DNA of 64,000 bases from Shimia sp047124445 (GCF_047124445.1 NZ_CP138921.1:1178001-1242000); one strand, 5' to 3'; positions 8,297-16,980 are shown, numbered from the stretch's first letter. Notes: generated by a model from the letters alone, not told the origin. Made by a program: numbers and translations.

Positions 8297-8601
8297 TGCT
8301 GCTCTTTGCCTCTCATGCGCAGTTGCCCCTCCGCACAAGCCACACGCGAGTTCTCCCGCCCAATCTTCCGGCGTTCAGCCTTTCACCCGCGTGGTTCCAG
8401 CTCAAACAGGCTTAACACAAACTCATGGAAAAAATCAATATTACATTTATTTTCAGGGGATTAACCGAGAGTGCGCAGATGTTGCACAGGTGTCGAAACG
8501 CAATGTTTCCAAACTGGAACCTTACCGCCCCAATTGCGCCCTTATCAAAAACTAAACCTTTCTGTGGTGGGGTTGAGTTGGATAAATGAAGGGTGACCAA
8601 G
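8297..8601. promoter_or_regulatory. Control region upstream of the GTA cluster
   Basis: This 305-bp stretch lies between the start of GTA g1 (leftward) and a small secreted-peptide gene (rightward), so it must hold the GTA promoter. It is clearly richer in A and T than its surroundings, especially at about 8405-8470. TTAAC elements at about 8410 and 8461 resemble halves of the CtrA box but no full TTAA-N7-TTAA pair is visible, so CtrA control is not claimed. I see no convincing gene inside. Confidence 0.45.
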
Positions 8602-8760
8602 ATGCGTATCGCTGCCAATACGACGCCGTCCTGGACTTTAAGACTGTCACTTGCCGCCGCCTGCTTCTTTGGCACGGTGCAAGCCGGCCCCGCCTCTGAC
8701 AGCGCCAGCTCGACGTTTCAACTGCCTGCCAAAATCCTCGTTGAGGTGCTGCCGAACTAA
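8602..8760 (+). CDS. Small secreted peptide of unknown function (52 aa)
   Basis: A short open frame starting with an ATG at 8602 and ending with TAA at 8758-8760. It encodes a basic N-terminus, an apolar core (LRLSLAAACFFGTVQA) with an AxA-like cleavage site, and about 25 further residues ending KILVEVLPN, so it looks like a Sec-exported peptide. A strong terminator follows 27 bases later, which supports a transcribed unit. I do not recognise a family. It could be a chance frame, but signal peptide plus terminator make that less likely. Confidence 0.45.
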   Translation: MRIAANTTPSWTLRLSLAAACFFGTVQAGPASDSASSTFQLPAKILVEVLPN

Positions 8761-8786
8761 CGGCTTTGACACAGACCAACCCAAAC

Positions 8787-8817
8787 AAAAACGCGGCGCC
8801 CCAAAGCGCCGCGTTTT
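8787..8817. terminator. Bidirectional rho-independent terminator
   Basis: The 12-bp stem AAAACGCGGCGC / GCGCCGCGTTTT has a short loop and T runs on both strands. It can end both the small peptide gene (rightward) and the fab-mltG operon (leftward). Confidence 0.88.
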
Positions 8818-8838
8818 GTGTTTCACATGTGGACCAGC

Positions 8839-9990
8839 TTACTGGTTGGCCCGCTCCGCCTCGATCTTACGCCAGGCCGCCACATTCTGATTGTGCTCGG
8901 CCAATGTCTCGGCAAAGGCGTGGCCCCCGGTGCCATCTGCCACAAAGAAGATGTATGGCGTCGTATCCGGGTTGGCCGCCGCCTCTAGGCTAGCGCGGCC
9001 CGGGTTGGCAATCGGTGTCGGCGGCAGCCCATCGATCACATAGGTGTTCCATGGGGTTTCACGACGCAATTCGCTCTGACGCAGCCCACGGCCCAAGACA
9101 CCCACACCTTCGGTCACGCCATAGATCACGGTCGGGTCTGTTTGTAGGCGCATTCCCCGGTTCAAACGATTGGTGAACACACTCGCCACCTGACGCCGCT
9201 CTTCCGCCACGCCGGTCTCTTTTTCAATGATCGACGCCAGGATCAGCAACTCATACGGTGACAACAGCGGCACATCCGCAGCCCGGCTTTCCCACGCCGC
9301 AGAAACGAGGATTTCCTGCGCTTCCTGCATCCGATCAATCACGCTCTGACGGGTGTCACCGACACGCACCTCATAGCTATCCGGTGCCAGGCTGCCCTCA
9401 TCCGGCCGCTCAATGTCCCCGCTCAGCAACTCAATGCTGTTGAGCGTGTCCATCACCTGCCAGCTGGTCACACCTTCGGCCACGGCAATGCGATAGCGCG
9501 TATCCGCCTCGCCGCGCACACGGGTGTAATCCGCGGGCGCCTCGTCCTCGGCCGGGTTAAACGCGGCCACTTCGACAAAGCTGCCCGTCGCCGGATCAAG
9601 CTCGCGCACCTGCACGGTCTTGCGAGTTACACCAATACGATACACCACCTCGGTGCCACAGGTGCTCGCGCCGCCACGGGTGACAATGTCGACAATCTCT
9701 TCCATCGACGCGCCCGCAGGCACCAGGAAAGCACCAGCTTTCAGCTTGTCCGCCTTATCCGAGTAGTCAGCCCCCAACCGAAACAAAGTCCCGCTGGCAA
9801 TTGCACCTTTGTCTTCAAGGTATTGCGACACGCGGTTCATGTTGGATCCGGGTTGCACCCGCACGCAAACAGGCTCGTTTAACGGCCCTTCTGCGCGGTA
9901 GGTAGACTGCCCAAAAAGGATGACGCCCCCCAACAGGAAGAGCGCCACGATAAGTAGAGTGAGTGCGTTAGACGCAACTGCGCGCCACAT
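8839..9990 (-). CDS. mltG: Endolytic murein transglycosylase MltG
   Basis: A 383-residue YceG/MltG family protein. It has one N-terminal membrane helix (residues 8-29), a LysM-like region, and the catalytic block with YELLILASIIEKETGVAEERRQVASVF, LQTDPTVIYG and PTPIANPGRASLEAAANPD, including the catalytic Glu in EKETG. It cuts nascent peptidoglycan strands at the inner membrane and limits glycan length. Its ATG overlaps the fabF stop by one base (TAATG), and it is the last gene of the fab cluster, a common alphaproteobacterial order. Confidence 0.94.
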   Translation of the reverse strand: MWRAVASNALTLLIVALFLLGGVILFGQSTYRAEGPLNEPVCVRVQPGSNMNRVSQYLEDKGAIASGTLFRLGADYSDKADKLKAGAFLVPAGASMEEIVDIVTRGGASTCGTEVVYRIGVTRKTVQVRELDPATGSFVEVAAFNPAEDEAPADYTRVRGEADTRYRIAVAEGVTSWQVMDTLNSIELLSGDIERPDEGSLAPDSYEVRVGDTRQSVIDRMQEAQEILVSAAWESRAADVPLLSPYELLILASIIEKETGVAEERRQVASVFTNRLNRGMRLQTDPTVIYGVTEGVGVLGRGLRQSELRRETPWNTYVIDGLPPTPIANPGRASLEAAANPDTTPYIFFVADGTGGHAFAETLAEHNQNVAAWRKIEAERANQ

Positions 9991-11249
9991 TAATCAACCT
10001 TTCCGAAGATCACGGATGCGTTGGTGCCGCCAAAGCCAAAGCTGTTAGACAGCGCCACATTGATCTCGCGCTCCACCTTTTTGTTCGGGGCCAGATCAAT
10101 GGCAGTTTCCACCGCCTGATTGTCAAGGTTGATCGTGGGCGGTGCCACCTGATCGCGGATCGCCAGGATCGAGAAAATCGCCTCAATCGCACCCGCGGCG
10201 CCCAACAGGTGGCCGGTCATCGACTTGGTCGAGGACATGGTAACTTTGCTGGCGTGCTCGCCCATCATACGCTCAACCGCGCCCAACTCGATGGTGTCAG
10301 CCATCGTCGAGGTGCCGTGTGCGTTGATGTAGTCGATGTCTTTTGGCTCAAGACCCGCCTTTTTCAGCGCCGCCCGCATGGAGCGCTCGCCGCCTTCGCC
10401 GGTCTCGGCAGGCGCAGTGATGTGATACGCATCACCAGACAGGCCATAGCCCAGCACTTCGGCGTAGATCTTCGCGCCACGCGCCTTGGCGTGCTCGTAT
10501 TCTTCCAGCACCACAATGCCGGCGCCTTCGCCCATGACAAAGCCGTCACGATCCGCATCATACGGACGGCTGGCTTTGGTTGGATCATCTGCGCAACCCG
10601 TCGACAGCGCTTTACAGGCGTTAAAGCCCGCTATGCCAATCTCACAGATCGCGGCTTCGCCACCACCGGCAACCATCACATCCGCATCATCAGACGCAAT
10701 CAGTCGGGCCGCATCACCAATCGCGTGCGCGCCTGTGGAACAGGCAGTCACAACCGAGTGGTTTGGACCTTTGAAGCCGTACTTGATGCTCACCTGACCG
10801 GAGATCAGGTTGATCAGCGCACCGGGAATAAAGAACGGCGACACACGACGCGGGCCTTTTTCAGCCATCAACAGCGTGGTCTGTTCAATCGACTGCAGGC
10901 CACCAATGCCCGAGCCAATCATCACACCGGTGCGTTCCAGCGACTCGGTGTCTTCTGGTTTCCAACCGCTGTCTTCCACCGCCATCTGAGAGGCCGCCAG
11001 ACCGTAAAGGATAAAGTCATCCACCTTGCGGCGCTCTTTTGGCGCCATCCAGTCATCCGGATTGAAGGTGCCATCGGTGCCATCACCATACGGCACTTCA
11101 CACGCATATTTGGTGGTCACACGCTCAGGATTGAAACGGGTGATGGTGCCTGCACCGGACTGACCGTCCAGAATACGAGACCAGCTTTCCTCAACACCGG
11201 AAGCCAATGGAGTGACGAGCCCAAGCCCGGTGACAACAACACGACGCAT
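9990..11249 (-). CDS. fabF: 3-oxoacyl-ACP synthase II
   Basis: A 419-residue beta-ketoacyl-ACP synthase II. The Cys-His-His triad is visible: Cys170 in VVTACSTGAH, His311 in NAHGTSTM and His347 in SMTGHLLGAAG. It condenses malonyl-ACP with acyl-ACP in chain elongation. It lies 225 bp downstream of acpP and is coupled to mltG. Length and motifs are typical of FabF rather than FabB. Confidence 0.97.
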   Translation of the reverse strand: MRRVVVTGLGLVTPLASGVEESWSRILDGQSGAGTITRFNPERVTTKYACEVPYGDGTDGTFNPDDWMAPKERRKVDDFILYGLAASQMAVEDSGWKPEDTESLERTGVMIGSGIGGLQSIEQTTLLMAEKGPRRVSPFFIPGALINLISGQVSIKYGFKGPNHSVVTACSTGAHAIGDAARLIASDDADVMVAGGGEAAICEIGIAGFNACKALSTGCADDPTKASRPYDADRDGFVMGEGAGIVVLEEYEHAKARGAKIYAEVLGYGLSGDAYHITAPAETGEGGERSMRAALKKAGLEPKDIDYINAHGTSTMADTIELGAVERMMGEHASKVTMSSTKSMTGHLLGAAGAIEAIFSILAIRDQVAPPTINLDNQAVETAIDLAPNKKVEREINVALSNSFGFGGTNASVIFGKVD

Positions 11250-11403
11250 TTTCTATGCCCTTCCTCAGAAGTCTTTTGCGGGTTCATACCCCGCTTCGCC
11301 CCCAAGGGGCAAGAGCGGCCAACCCACAGCTTGGCCCGTTGCGCGCTTCTGCGCCCAATTTTGGGCCGTTTCCTTGCGGCAGCCTCCCCGCTGCCCTCAA
11401 CGC

Positions 11404-11436
11404 AAAACGCCCGCCTCATCAAAGAGACGGACGTTT
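11404..11436 (-). terminator. Imperfect hairpin after acpP
   Basis: An inverted repeat with about 12 pairs and two mismatches, followed on the minus strand by GCGTTTTGCG. It lies between acpP and fabF and could partially end acpP transcripts, leaving ACP mRNA in excess over fabF. The T run is short, so full termination is uncertain. Confidence 0.5.
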
Positions 11437-11474
11437 GCAATTCTCAGTCCCCTGCAAATTGCAGGTTCTCCGGC

Positions 11475-11708
11475 TTAGGAAGCTTCGGAGATGAACTTGA
11501 CGGCGTCGCCGAAGGTCTGGATGGTTTCGGCTGCATCGTCTGGGATCTCGATGCCGAACTCTTCTTCAAAAGCCATTACCAGTTCCACGGTGTCGAGGCT
11601 GTCTGCGCCCAGATCGTCGATGAAGGAAGCTGCTTCAACAACTTTGTCTTCTTCCACACCCAGGTGCTCTACAACGATCTTTTTCACGCGGTCTGCGACG
11701 TCGCTCAT
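11475..11708 (-). CDS. acpP: Acyl carrier protein
   Basis: A 77-residue acidic protein with the phosphopantetheine attachment motif GADSLDTVELVMA, Ser37. It carries acyl chains as thioesters for the Fab enzymes. The length and the four-helix pattern are standard. The 294-bp region upstream (11709-12002) has no gene and must contain its own promoter, since the preceding membrane-protein gene interrupts the usual fabG-acpP adjacency. Confidence 0.98.
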   Translation of the reverse strand: MSDVADRVKKIVVEHLGVEEDKVVEAASFIDDLGADSLDTVELVMAFEEEFGIEIPDDAAETIQTFGDAVKFISEAS

Positions 11709-12002
11709 GTCAATTCCTCATTCGTCTTGGGCGCATGGCCCGTTTGAACTCCCACCCACCCGGGCAGGTTTGGTTTGTGCCCCTTTGACGGGACGGTTTT
11801 GATCCGGCTGAACCGGAAGGTCTCCGTCCACCCCTCAAGGCACCCGGAAAATACTCGCCGCCTATAACACATCCGCTTCACAACGCAAACGCTTTCCCCA
11901 GCGACAATTGTTTCGGCATTAGTTGGTCCTTACAACATGACCACGGCGTCCGTAACTAACAAGACCGCCCGGCGCAGGTGGTATGGTGAAACCTTGGATG
12001 CC

Positions 12003-12317
12003 TTAGCTTTCTTTGTCTTCCTTACCAAACAAGTAGCCAATCGCAGCCCCAAAAATACCGGCTGTTTCAGCTCCGAATTTATCGGTTAGCGCGAGTATTG
12101 CTATCAACGGCAACGCGGTACCTAGAACCGTAAAACGAATAAACTGCCACCCGATACTTTTTTCGGACTTGAACCTCTGGAAGAGCCCTCCGATGACAAA
12201 GACAAAAGCCAAAACAAGCAAACCCATTAAGAGATACGGGTAGACTTGAGCATAGGCCTGCTCAATCGAGTTCCCCGTTTCACTCGCTTGGAAAGCGGAA
12301 GCCAACGTCTCTGCCAT
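12003..12317 (-). CDS. Small two-helix membrane protein of unknown function
   Basis: A 104-residue protein starting MAETLASAFQASETGNS. It has two membrane segments (about residues 26-46, YLLMGLLVLAFVFVIGGLF; and 64-80), a short basic cytoplasmic loop (QRFKSEKS), and a polar C-terminus KEDKES. I chose the ATG at 12317 because GGAG lies 8 bases upstream; the GTG at 12326 has none at proper distance. I do not recognise a family. It is inserted between fabG and acpP, is visibly poorer in GC than the fab genes, and may be a later insertion. A link to lipid synthesis is only guilt by position. Confidence 0.7.
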   Translation of the reverse strand: MAETLASAFQASETGNSIEQAYAQVYPYLLMGLLVLAFVFVIGGLFQRFKSEKSIGWQFIRFTVLGTALPLIAILALTDKFGAETAGIFGAAIGYLFGKEDKES

Positions 12318-12337
12318 TGAGATCACTCCAGTTCAGT

Positions 12338-13075
12338 TTAAAGCATGGCCATGCCACCGTTCACATGCAAGGTGGAGCCGGTCACATACCCCGCTTCCGG
12401 GCTGGCCAGATAAAGAACAGCTGCTGCAATCTCCTCTGAGGAGCCCATACGCGCCGCTGGAATCTGCTTGTTGATGGTCTCTTTCTGATCGTCGTTCAGC
12501 TTGTCTGTCATCGCAGTGGCAATAAAACCTGGCGCAATCGCATTCGCGGTGATGCCACGGCTCGCCACTTCATAAGCAATAGACTTGGTCATACCAACCA
12601 TACCGGCTTTGGAGGCCGCGTAGTTCACCTGACCCGGGTTGCCGGTCGCGCCGACGATGGAGCTGATGTTGATGATCCGGCCCCAACGGGATTTCATCAT
12701 CGGACGCATCACCCCCCGGCACAGACGCATCGCGCTGGTCAGGTTCACGTCAATCACGCTCTGCCATTCCTCATCACTCATGCGCATGAAAATCTGGTCC
12801 CGAGTGATACCGGCGTTGTTCACCAGAATATCGACGCTGCCCATGGCTTCAATTGCCTGCTTAGGAAGCGCATCTACAGCCTCCGCATCGCTCAGGTTAC
12901 ATGGCAGAACATGTGCACGCTCGCCCAGCTCCGCCGCCAGCGCCTCAAGCGGCTCCACACGGGTGCCGGACAGGCCAACAGTTGCGCCCGCAGCATGCAG
13001 CGCCTTTGCAATTGCGCCACCAATGCCACCCGATGCACCTGTCACAAGTGCGGTTTTTCCAGTCAGATCAAACAT
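12338..13075 (-). CDS. fabG: 3-oxoacyl-ACP reductase
   Basis: A 245-residue short-chain dehydrogenase of the FabG type. It shows the NADP-binding TGASGGIG (residues 12-19), NNAG (86-89) and the catalytic Ser139, Tyr152 and Lys156 (NYAASKAG). It reduces beta-ketoacyl-ACP in the first reductive step of elongation. Context with fabD, acpP and fabF settles the choice over other SDRs. Confidence 0.96.
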   Translation of the reverse strand: MFDLTGKTALVTGASGGIGGAIAKALHAAGATVGLSGTRVEPLEALAAELGERAHVLPCNLSDAEAVDALPKQAIEAMGSVDILVNNAGITRDQIFMRMSDEEWQSVIDVNLTSAMRLCRGVMRPMMKSRWGRIINISSIVGATGNPGQVNYAASKAGMVGMTKSIAYEVASRGITANAIAPGFIATAMTDKLNDDQKETINKQIPAARMGSSEEIAAAVLYLASPEAGYVTGSTLHVNGGMAML

Positions 13076-13086
13076 GTTTGTCTCTC

Positions 13087-13695
13087 TCAGTTTCTCACAA
13101 CAGGCTTAGTCAAAAGCCCATATTTTGCAATCTCTTCGGCGCTCATCACATGCGTTTCTTGCACCGGCGCCGCTTCTAGGGTGAACCAATAAAACGCGTC
13201 ACTGCCCAGCATCCGCTTGGTATAGCTGACATAGGACGCATGTTCCGGGTCCGACTTTGGCAAATCCCGGCCCTGCAGGTTGCCCACCGCCCAGCTGTGC
13301 ACGCCCAGAACCGCGCCGTCTTCCATACTGCGCTCTACGCCCGCCAGGAACAGGTCCGTGCCGCCGGAGTGAATGTCGCTGTCTGCCGTCACATGTGTGT
13401 CCAGTCCCAAGTCGCGCACACGATGGCCAAGTTGCAGGTTGACCTCATCGTCCACCGATCCCGGCACCTCCAACAAAACCAACCGCGTCACATCCGGATT
13501 GTTGATCATGGCCTGCTCAAACGCCGCCAGACTGCGGCTGTTCAACGTGCCATTCACCAACAAATCACGCCCATCCGCCTCAAACGCGATGGTGTCGGTG
13601 GCATTCAGATACGCCACCTCCATTTGCACACAGCCCGCCAGCACCGCCGCCCCAAGGGCGACGCCACCACAGGCTGCAACAAAGCGTCGGATCAA
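13087..13695 (-). CDS. Lipoprotein with ClpP/crotonase-like fold (COG3904-like)
   Basis: A 202-residue putative lipoprotein: basic start, apolar core and lipobox VLAGC (Cys22). The body resembles ClpP/crotonase-fold periplasmic proteins (COG3904 type): a beta strand VTRLVLLEVPGSVDDEVNLG-like segment, a helix, then DIHSGGTDLFLAGVERSMEDGAVLGVHSW, where the Ser of SGGTDLFLAG is in the place of the ClpP-type serine. No enzyme activity is proven for the family as far as I know. It overlaps fabD by 4 bases (ATGA) and lies 11 bp before fabG, so it is co-transcribed with fatty-acid synthesis genes, which is odd for an exported protein. Confidence 0.72.
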   Translation of the reverse strand: MIRRFVAACGGVALGAAVLAGCVQMEVAYLNATDTIAFEADGRDLLVNGTLNSRSLAAFEQAMINNPDVTRLVLLEVPGSVDDEVNLQLGHRVRDLGLDTHVTADSDIHSGGTDLFLAGVERSMEDGAVLGVHSWAVGNLQGRDLPKSDPEHASYVSYTKRMLGSDAFYWFTLEAAPVQETHVMSAEEIAKYGLLTKPVVRN

Positions 13696-14630
13696 GACAG
13701 GCTCTCCGCCGCCGCTTTGACATCGTCTGGTGTGCCCACGGGCCGCACTGCGTTAGCGCGGTCAATCTTACGGATCATGCCGGACAGCGCTTTGCCTGCG
13801 CCAACCTCCCAGAACTCCGCCACGCCGTCACCTGACATGTTCTGCACCGATTCGCGCCACCGCACCGATCCGGTCACTTGCTCCACCAGCAGCTTGCGGA
13901 TCTCATCAGGGTCAGACACAGCCGCCGCCCGCACGTTGGCAATCACCGGCACCGCAGGTGCTTTGATCTCCACACCAGCCAGCGCTTCGGCCATCACATC
14001 CGCCGCCGGTTGCATCAGGGCACAGTGGAAAGGTGCGCTCACCGGCAACATCACCGCACGACGCGCGCCCTTCTCTTTGGCAATCTCGGCAGCGCGCTCC
14101 ACGGCCGCTTTGGCACCGGACACCACAACCTGCGTTGGGTCATTGTCGTTCGCTGCTTGACAGACTTCACCCTGCGCCGCCGCTTCCGCAACTTCTTGCA
14201 CCGCCGCAAAATCCAGGCCCAAAATGGCCGCCATCGCACCTTCGCCCACAGGCACGGCCGCCTGCATCGCTTCGCCACGGGTGCGCAAAAGGCGCGCCGT
14301 GTCACCGATGCTCAACGCACCAGCCGCTGCCAGAGCGGAGTATTCGCCCAGCGAGTGGCCCGCCACGCAAGACGCTGCCGCAATGGTCACGCCTTCCGCC
14401 TCGAGCGCCTTCATCGCCGCCAGCGACGTCGCCATCAGCGCAGGCTGCGCGTTTTGGGTCAGGGTCAGCGTCTCTTGCTCCCCGTCCCAGATCAACCCGC
14501 TCAGGCTTTCGCCCAAAGCCGCGTCAACTTCGTCAAACACCGCTTTGGCCTCTGGATAGGCCTCCGCCAGCGCTTTCCCCATTCCAATGGTCTGGGCACC
14601 CTGTCCCGGAAACACAAATGCACGGCTCAT
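13692..14630 (-). CDS. fabD: Malonyl-CoA:ACP transacylase
   Basis: A 312-residue FabD. The oxyanion motif FVFPGQGAQ is at residues 5-13, the nucleophile Ser93 in GHSLGEY, and the partner His202 in SAPFHCALM. It loads malonyl groups onto ACP. The ATG at 14630 starts the canonical MSRAFVFPGQG; an upstream ATG at 14684 would add non-conserved residues. It is the first gene of the cluster and its promoter lies in the 224-bp gap shared with the divergent cytochrome gene. Confidence 0.96.
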   Translation of the reverse strand: MSRAFVFPGQGAQTIGMGKALAEAYPEAKAVFDEVDAALGESLSGLIWDGEQETLTLTQNAQPALMATSLAAMKALEAEGVTIAAASCVAGHSLGEYSALAAAGALSIGDTARLLRTRGEAMQAAVPVGEGAMAAILGLDFAAVQEVAEAAAQGEVCQAANDNDPTQVVVSGAKAAVERAAEIAKEKGARRAVMLPVSAPFHCALMQPAADVMAEALAGVEIKAPAVPVIANVRAAAVSDPDEIRKLLVEQVTGSVRWRESVQNMSGDGVAEFWEVGAGKALSGMIRKIDRANAVRPVGTPDDVKAAAESLS

Positions 14631-14854
14631 TCTTGGCTCTCCTTGCAAATCTTTGGCTTGGCATAGCGCGCACGGCCAGCGCACGCAACGTCAATAGAAC
14701 GATAAGGCCTCGCTTCAGACACCGCACCAGCGCGCAACAATCCGCCGAAACCACGCCGCACTGCGCATCCATGCACAACGCGGGTGCACCACCGCCAGTT
14801 GCCTTGCCTCGCCACAGACCCCAAAGTCTCCCCAACACTTTCAAGAGGTTTCCC

Positions 14855-16054
14855 ATGCCCCGCAGCAACACAGCCACCCGCTACGGCTCCGTCGCCAAGA
14901 CCTTCCACTGGCTCACCGCCCTGCTGATCCTCTCTGCGCTGATCCTGGGTTTTGTCGCCTACCGCGCACCTTATGAGGACAGCGCCCAGCTCGCTTTCAA
15001 AGCCACATTGTTCTCTGTCCACAAAACCGTCGGACTCGCCGCCTTTTTCACAGCGCTTTTGCGTATCCTCTGGGCCTTCACCCAGCCACGTCCCAAATTG
15101 CTCAACAGCGATCACGGCCTGGAAGCCTGGGCCGCCGAAACCGCCCATTGGGTGCTCTACGGCTCCATGGTGCTTGTGCCACTCACCGGCTGGATGCACC
15201 ACGCCGCGACCACAGGCTTTGCCCCGATCTGGTGGCCGTTTGGTCAGTCTCTGTTCTTTGTCCCCAAAGATCCAACTGTCGCCGCAATCCTTGGTGGCGC
15301 ACATTTCCTCTTCATGGTCGTGCTGGTCCTGACCCTACTGGCCCACATCGGCGGCGCGCTCAAACACTTCGTCATTGACCGCGACAAAACCCTGCAACGC
15401 ATGTTGCCTGGCCATACCGATCTGCCGGAGCCCCCTGCCGACCAACCCGGCCACCTGCGCCCGGCCCTCACCGCGCTGGCCGTCTGGGCCATCGCCCTTG
15501 TGATCGGCGCAAACGCTGGCCTCTTCGCCGCCGAAGAACGCACGGAGACCGCCGCCCTCGCCGAGGTCTCCTCCGAATGGCAGGTCCAATCCGGCACATT
15601 GGACATCGCTGTGCAACAATTTGGCGCCGAGGTCACAGGCACCTTCGCCGACTGGACCGCAGAAATCGCCTTCAACGAAGAGCCAACCGACGGCAAACAT
15701 GGCACCGTCACTGTAACTATCGCCATTGGCTCCCTCACCCTCGGCTCTGTCACGGATCAAGCTCTGGGCGCGGATTACCTGAACGCTGCCGCATTCCCGG
15801 CCGCCACCTTTGTCGCGGACCTGCTGCCAGCGGACACCGGCTATCTGGCCAAAGGGGACCTCACCATCAACGGCCACGCCGCGCCAATCGACCTGCCCTT
15901 CTCGCTCGCATTGGACGGCAACACCGCCAACATGACCGGCACCGTGTCCCTGGACCGCCGCGCCTTCCACGTAGGTGACGACATGACAGACGAAAGCTCT
16001 CTCGGCTTCGGCGTGGACGTAAACGTCGCCTTGACCGCAACCCGCGGCGAATAA
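14855..16054 (+). CDS. Cytochrome b561 fused to a YceI domain
   Basis: A 399-residue two-domain protein. Residues 1-190 are a di-haem cytochrome b561 with four membrane helices and conserved histidines (KTFHWLTALL, VHKTVGL, GWMHHAA, GAHFLFMV, LAHIGGALKHF). After a fifth helix (about 195-215) comes a YceI-like lipocalin domain (about 225-399; LDIAVQQFGAEVTGTFADWTAEI, then GYLAKGDLTINGHAAPIDLPF). The b561 half moves electrons across the inner membrane; YceI domains bind polyprenoid lipids, so a quinone-linked role in the periplasm is plausible. A separate YceI gene lies 1 kb away. I chose the ATG at 14855, start of MPRSNTATRYG; the longer frame upstream has no coding character. Confidence 0.9.
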   Translation: MPRSNTATRYGSVAKTFHWLTALLILSALILGFVAYRAPYEDSAQLAFKATLFSVHKTVGLAAFFTALLRILWAFTQPRPKLLNSDHGLEAWAAETAHWVLYGSMVLVPLTGWMHHAATTGFAPIWWPFGQSLFFVPKDPTVAAILGGAHFLFMVVLVLTLLAHIGGALKHFVIDRDKTLQRMLPGHTDLPEPPADQPGHLRPALTALAVWAIALVIGANAGLFAAEERTETAALAEVSSEWQVQSGTLDIAVQQFGAEVTGTFADWTAEIAFNEEPTDGKHGTVTVTIAIGSLTLGSVTDQALGADYLNAAAFPAATFVADLLPADTGYLAKGDLTINGHAAPIDLPFSLALDGNTANMTGTVSLDRRAFHVGDDMTDESSLGFGVDVNVALTATRGE

Positions 16055-16085
16055 CCCGCCCGCCAACAGCCAAACCACCAACGCG

Positions 16086-16115
16086 AAGGCCGCAACATTT
16101 GGTGCGGCCTTTGTG
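16086..16115 (+). terminator. Terminator after cytochrome b561-YceI gene
   Basis: Stem AAGGCCGCA / TGCGGCCTT with an 8-base loop, 32 bases after the stop codon. The T run is short (TTTGTG). Confidence 0.7.
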
Positions 16116-16206
16116 CTCTTGCCAATTCCCCCCAACAACTTAAACTTCACCGCAGCCAAGCCCATTTCGCCAGCTAACCCCTTCACATTTATTGAGGTTT
16201 CTTCAG

Positions 16207-16932
16207 ATGCAGAAAACGCTCCTCCTCACCGGCGCCAGCCGGGGCATCGGCCACGCCACCGTGAAGCGTTTCTCGCAAGAAGGCTGGCGCGTGCTCACCT
16301 GCTCCCGCCAACCGTTTGATCCGCGCTGCCCCTGGCCGGACGGCGAAGAGAACCACATTCAACTCGACCTTGGAGATCCTGCCGACGCCATCAACGCCGT
16401 AGAAGTGATCCGCGAACGCCTCGACGGTCCGCTGCACGGCCTTGCCAACAACGCAGGCATTTCTCCTAAGGGCCCCAATGGCGAGCGTCTCAACACCTTC
16501 ACCACCGACCTGATGGACTGGGGCAAGGTCTTTCACGTGAACTTCTTTGCCTCCGTTGTTCTGGCCCGCGGCCTGCGCGACGAACTGGCCGCCGCCAAAG
16601 GCTCCATCGTCAACGTCACCTCCATCGCCAGCTCCCGCGTGCACCCCTTTGCCGGGGCTGCCTACGCCACCTCCAAAGCCGCCCTCGCCGCCCTCACCCG
16701 CGAAATGGCGCATGACTTCGGCCCTCTGGGCGTCCGTGTAAACGCCATCGCACCGGGGGAAGTCGAAACCGCGATCCTATCCCCCGGCACCGACAAGATT
16801 GTCGACGGCCTACCTATGAAACGTCTTGGCCAACCCTCCGAGGTCGCTGACGTGATCTACTACCTCTGCTCCGATCAATCCTCCTACGTGACCGGCACAG
16901 AAATCGAAATCAACGGCGGCCAGCACGTCTGA
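16207..16932 (+). CDS. Short-chain dehydrogenase/reductase
   Basis: A classical SDR of 241 residues. It has TGASRGIG near residues 8-15, NNAG, the catalytic Tyr-Lys in AAYATSKAAL, and the C-terminal YVTGTEIEINGGQHV. It is an NAD(P)-dependent oxidoreductase of unknown substrate. I chose the ATG at 16207, 8 bases after GAGG; a TTG at 16192 is in frame but lacks a ribosome site. It stands alone between two terminators. Confidence 0.88.
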   Translation: MQKTLLLTGASRGIGHATVKRFSQEGWRVLTCSRQPFDPRCPWPDGEENHIQLDLGDPADAINAVEVIRERLDGPLHGLANNAGISPKGPNGERLNTFTTDLMDWGKVFHVNFFASVVLARGLRDELAAAKGSIVNVTSIASSRVHPFAGAAYATSKAALAALTREMAHDFGPLGVRVNAIAPGEVETAILSPGTDKIVDGLPMKRLGQPSEVADVIYYLCSDQSSYVTGTEIEINGGQHV

Positions 16933-16950
16933 TCCCCCTTTCAACGCAAC

Positions 16951-16980
16951 AAAAAAGGCCGCCCAAATCGGGCGGCCTTT
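16951..16980. terminator. Bidirectional terminator between SDR and yceI
   Basis: Stem AAAGGCCGCCC / GGGCGGCCTTT with a short AAATC loop; A run on the left and T run on the right serve both convergent genes. Confidence 0.85.

Noticed and set aside
8297..8601. CtrA binding site controlling the GTA
   Set aside because: Only isolated TTAAC halves are seen, not a spaced TTAA-N7-TTAA pair, so the claim is not supported by sequence.
8412..8675. Minus-strand open frame of 87 codons upstream of GTA g1
   Set aside because: It crosses the AT-rich control region and the start of the secreted peptide on the other strand, with no family likeness or ribosome site.
10209..11747. Long plus-strand open frame (512 codons) across fabF and acpP
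   Set aside because: It is antisense to fabF and acpP, whose motifs are complete; GC bias leaves the opposite strand open. The translation has no recognisable domain.
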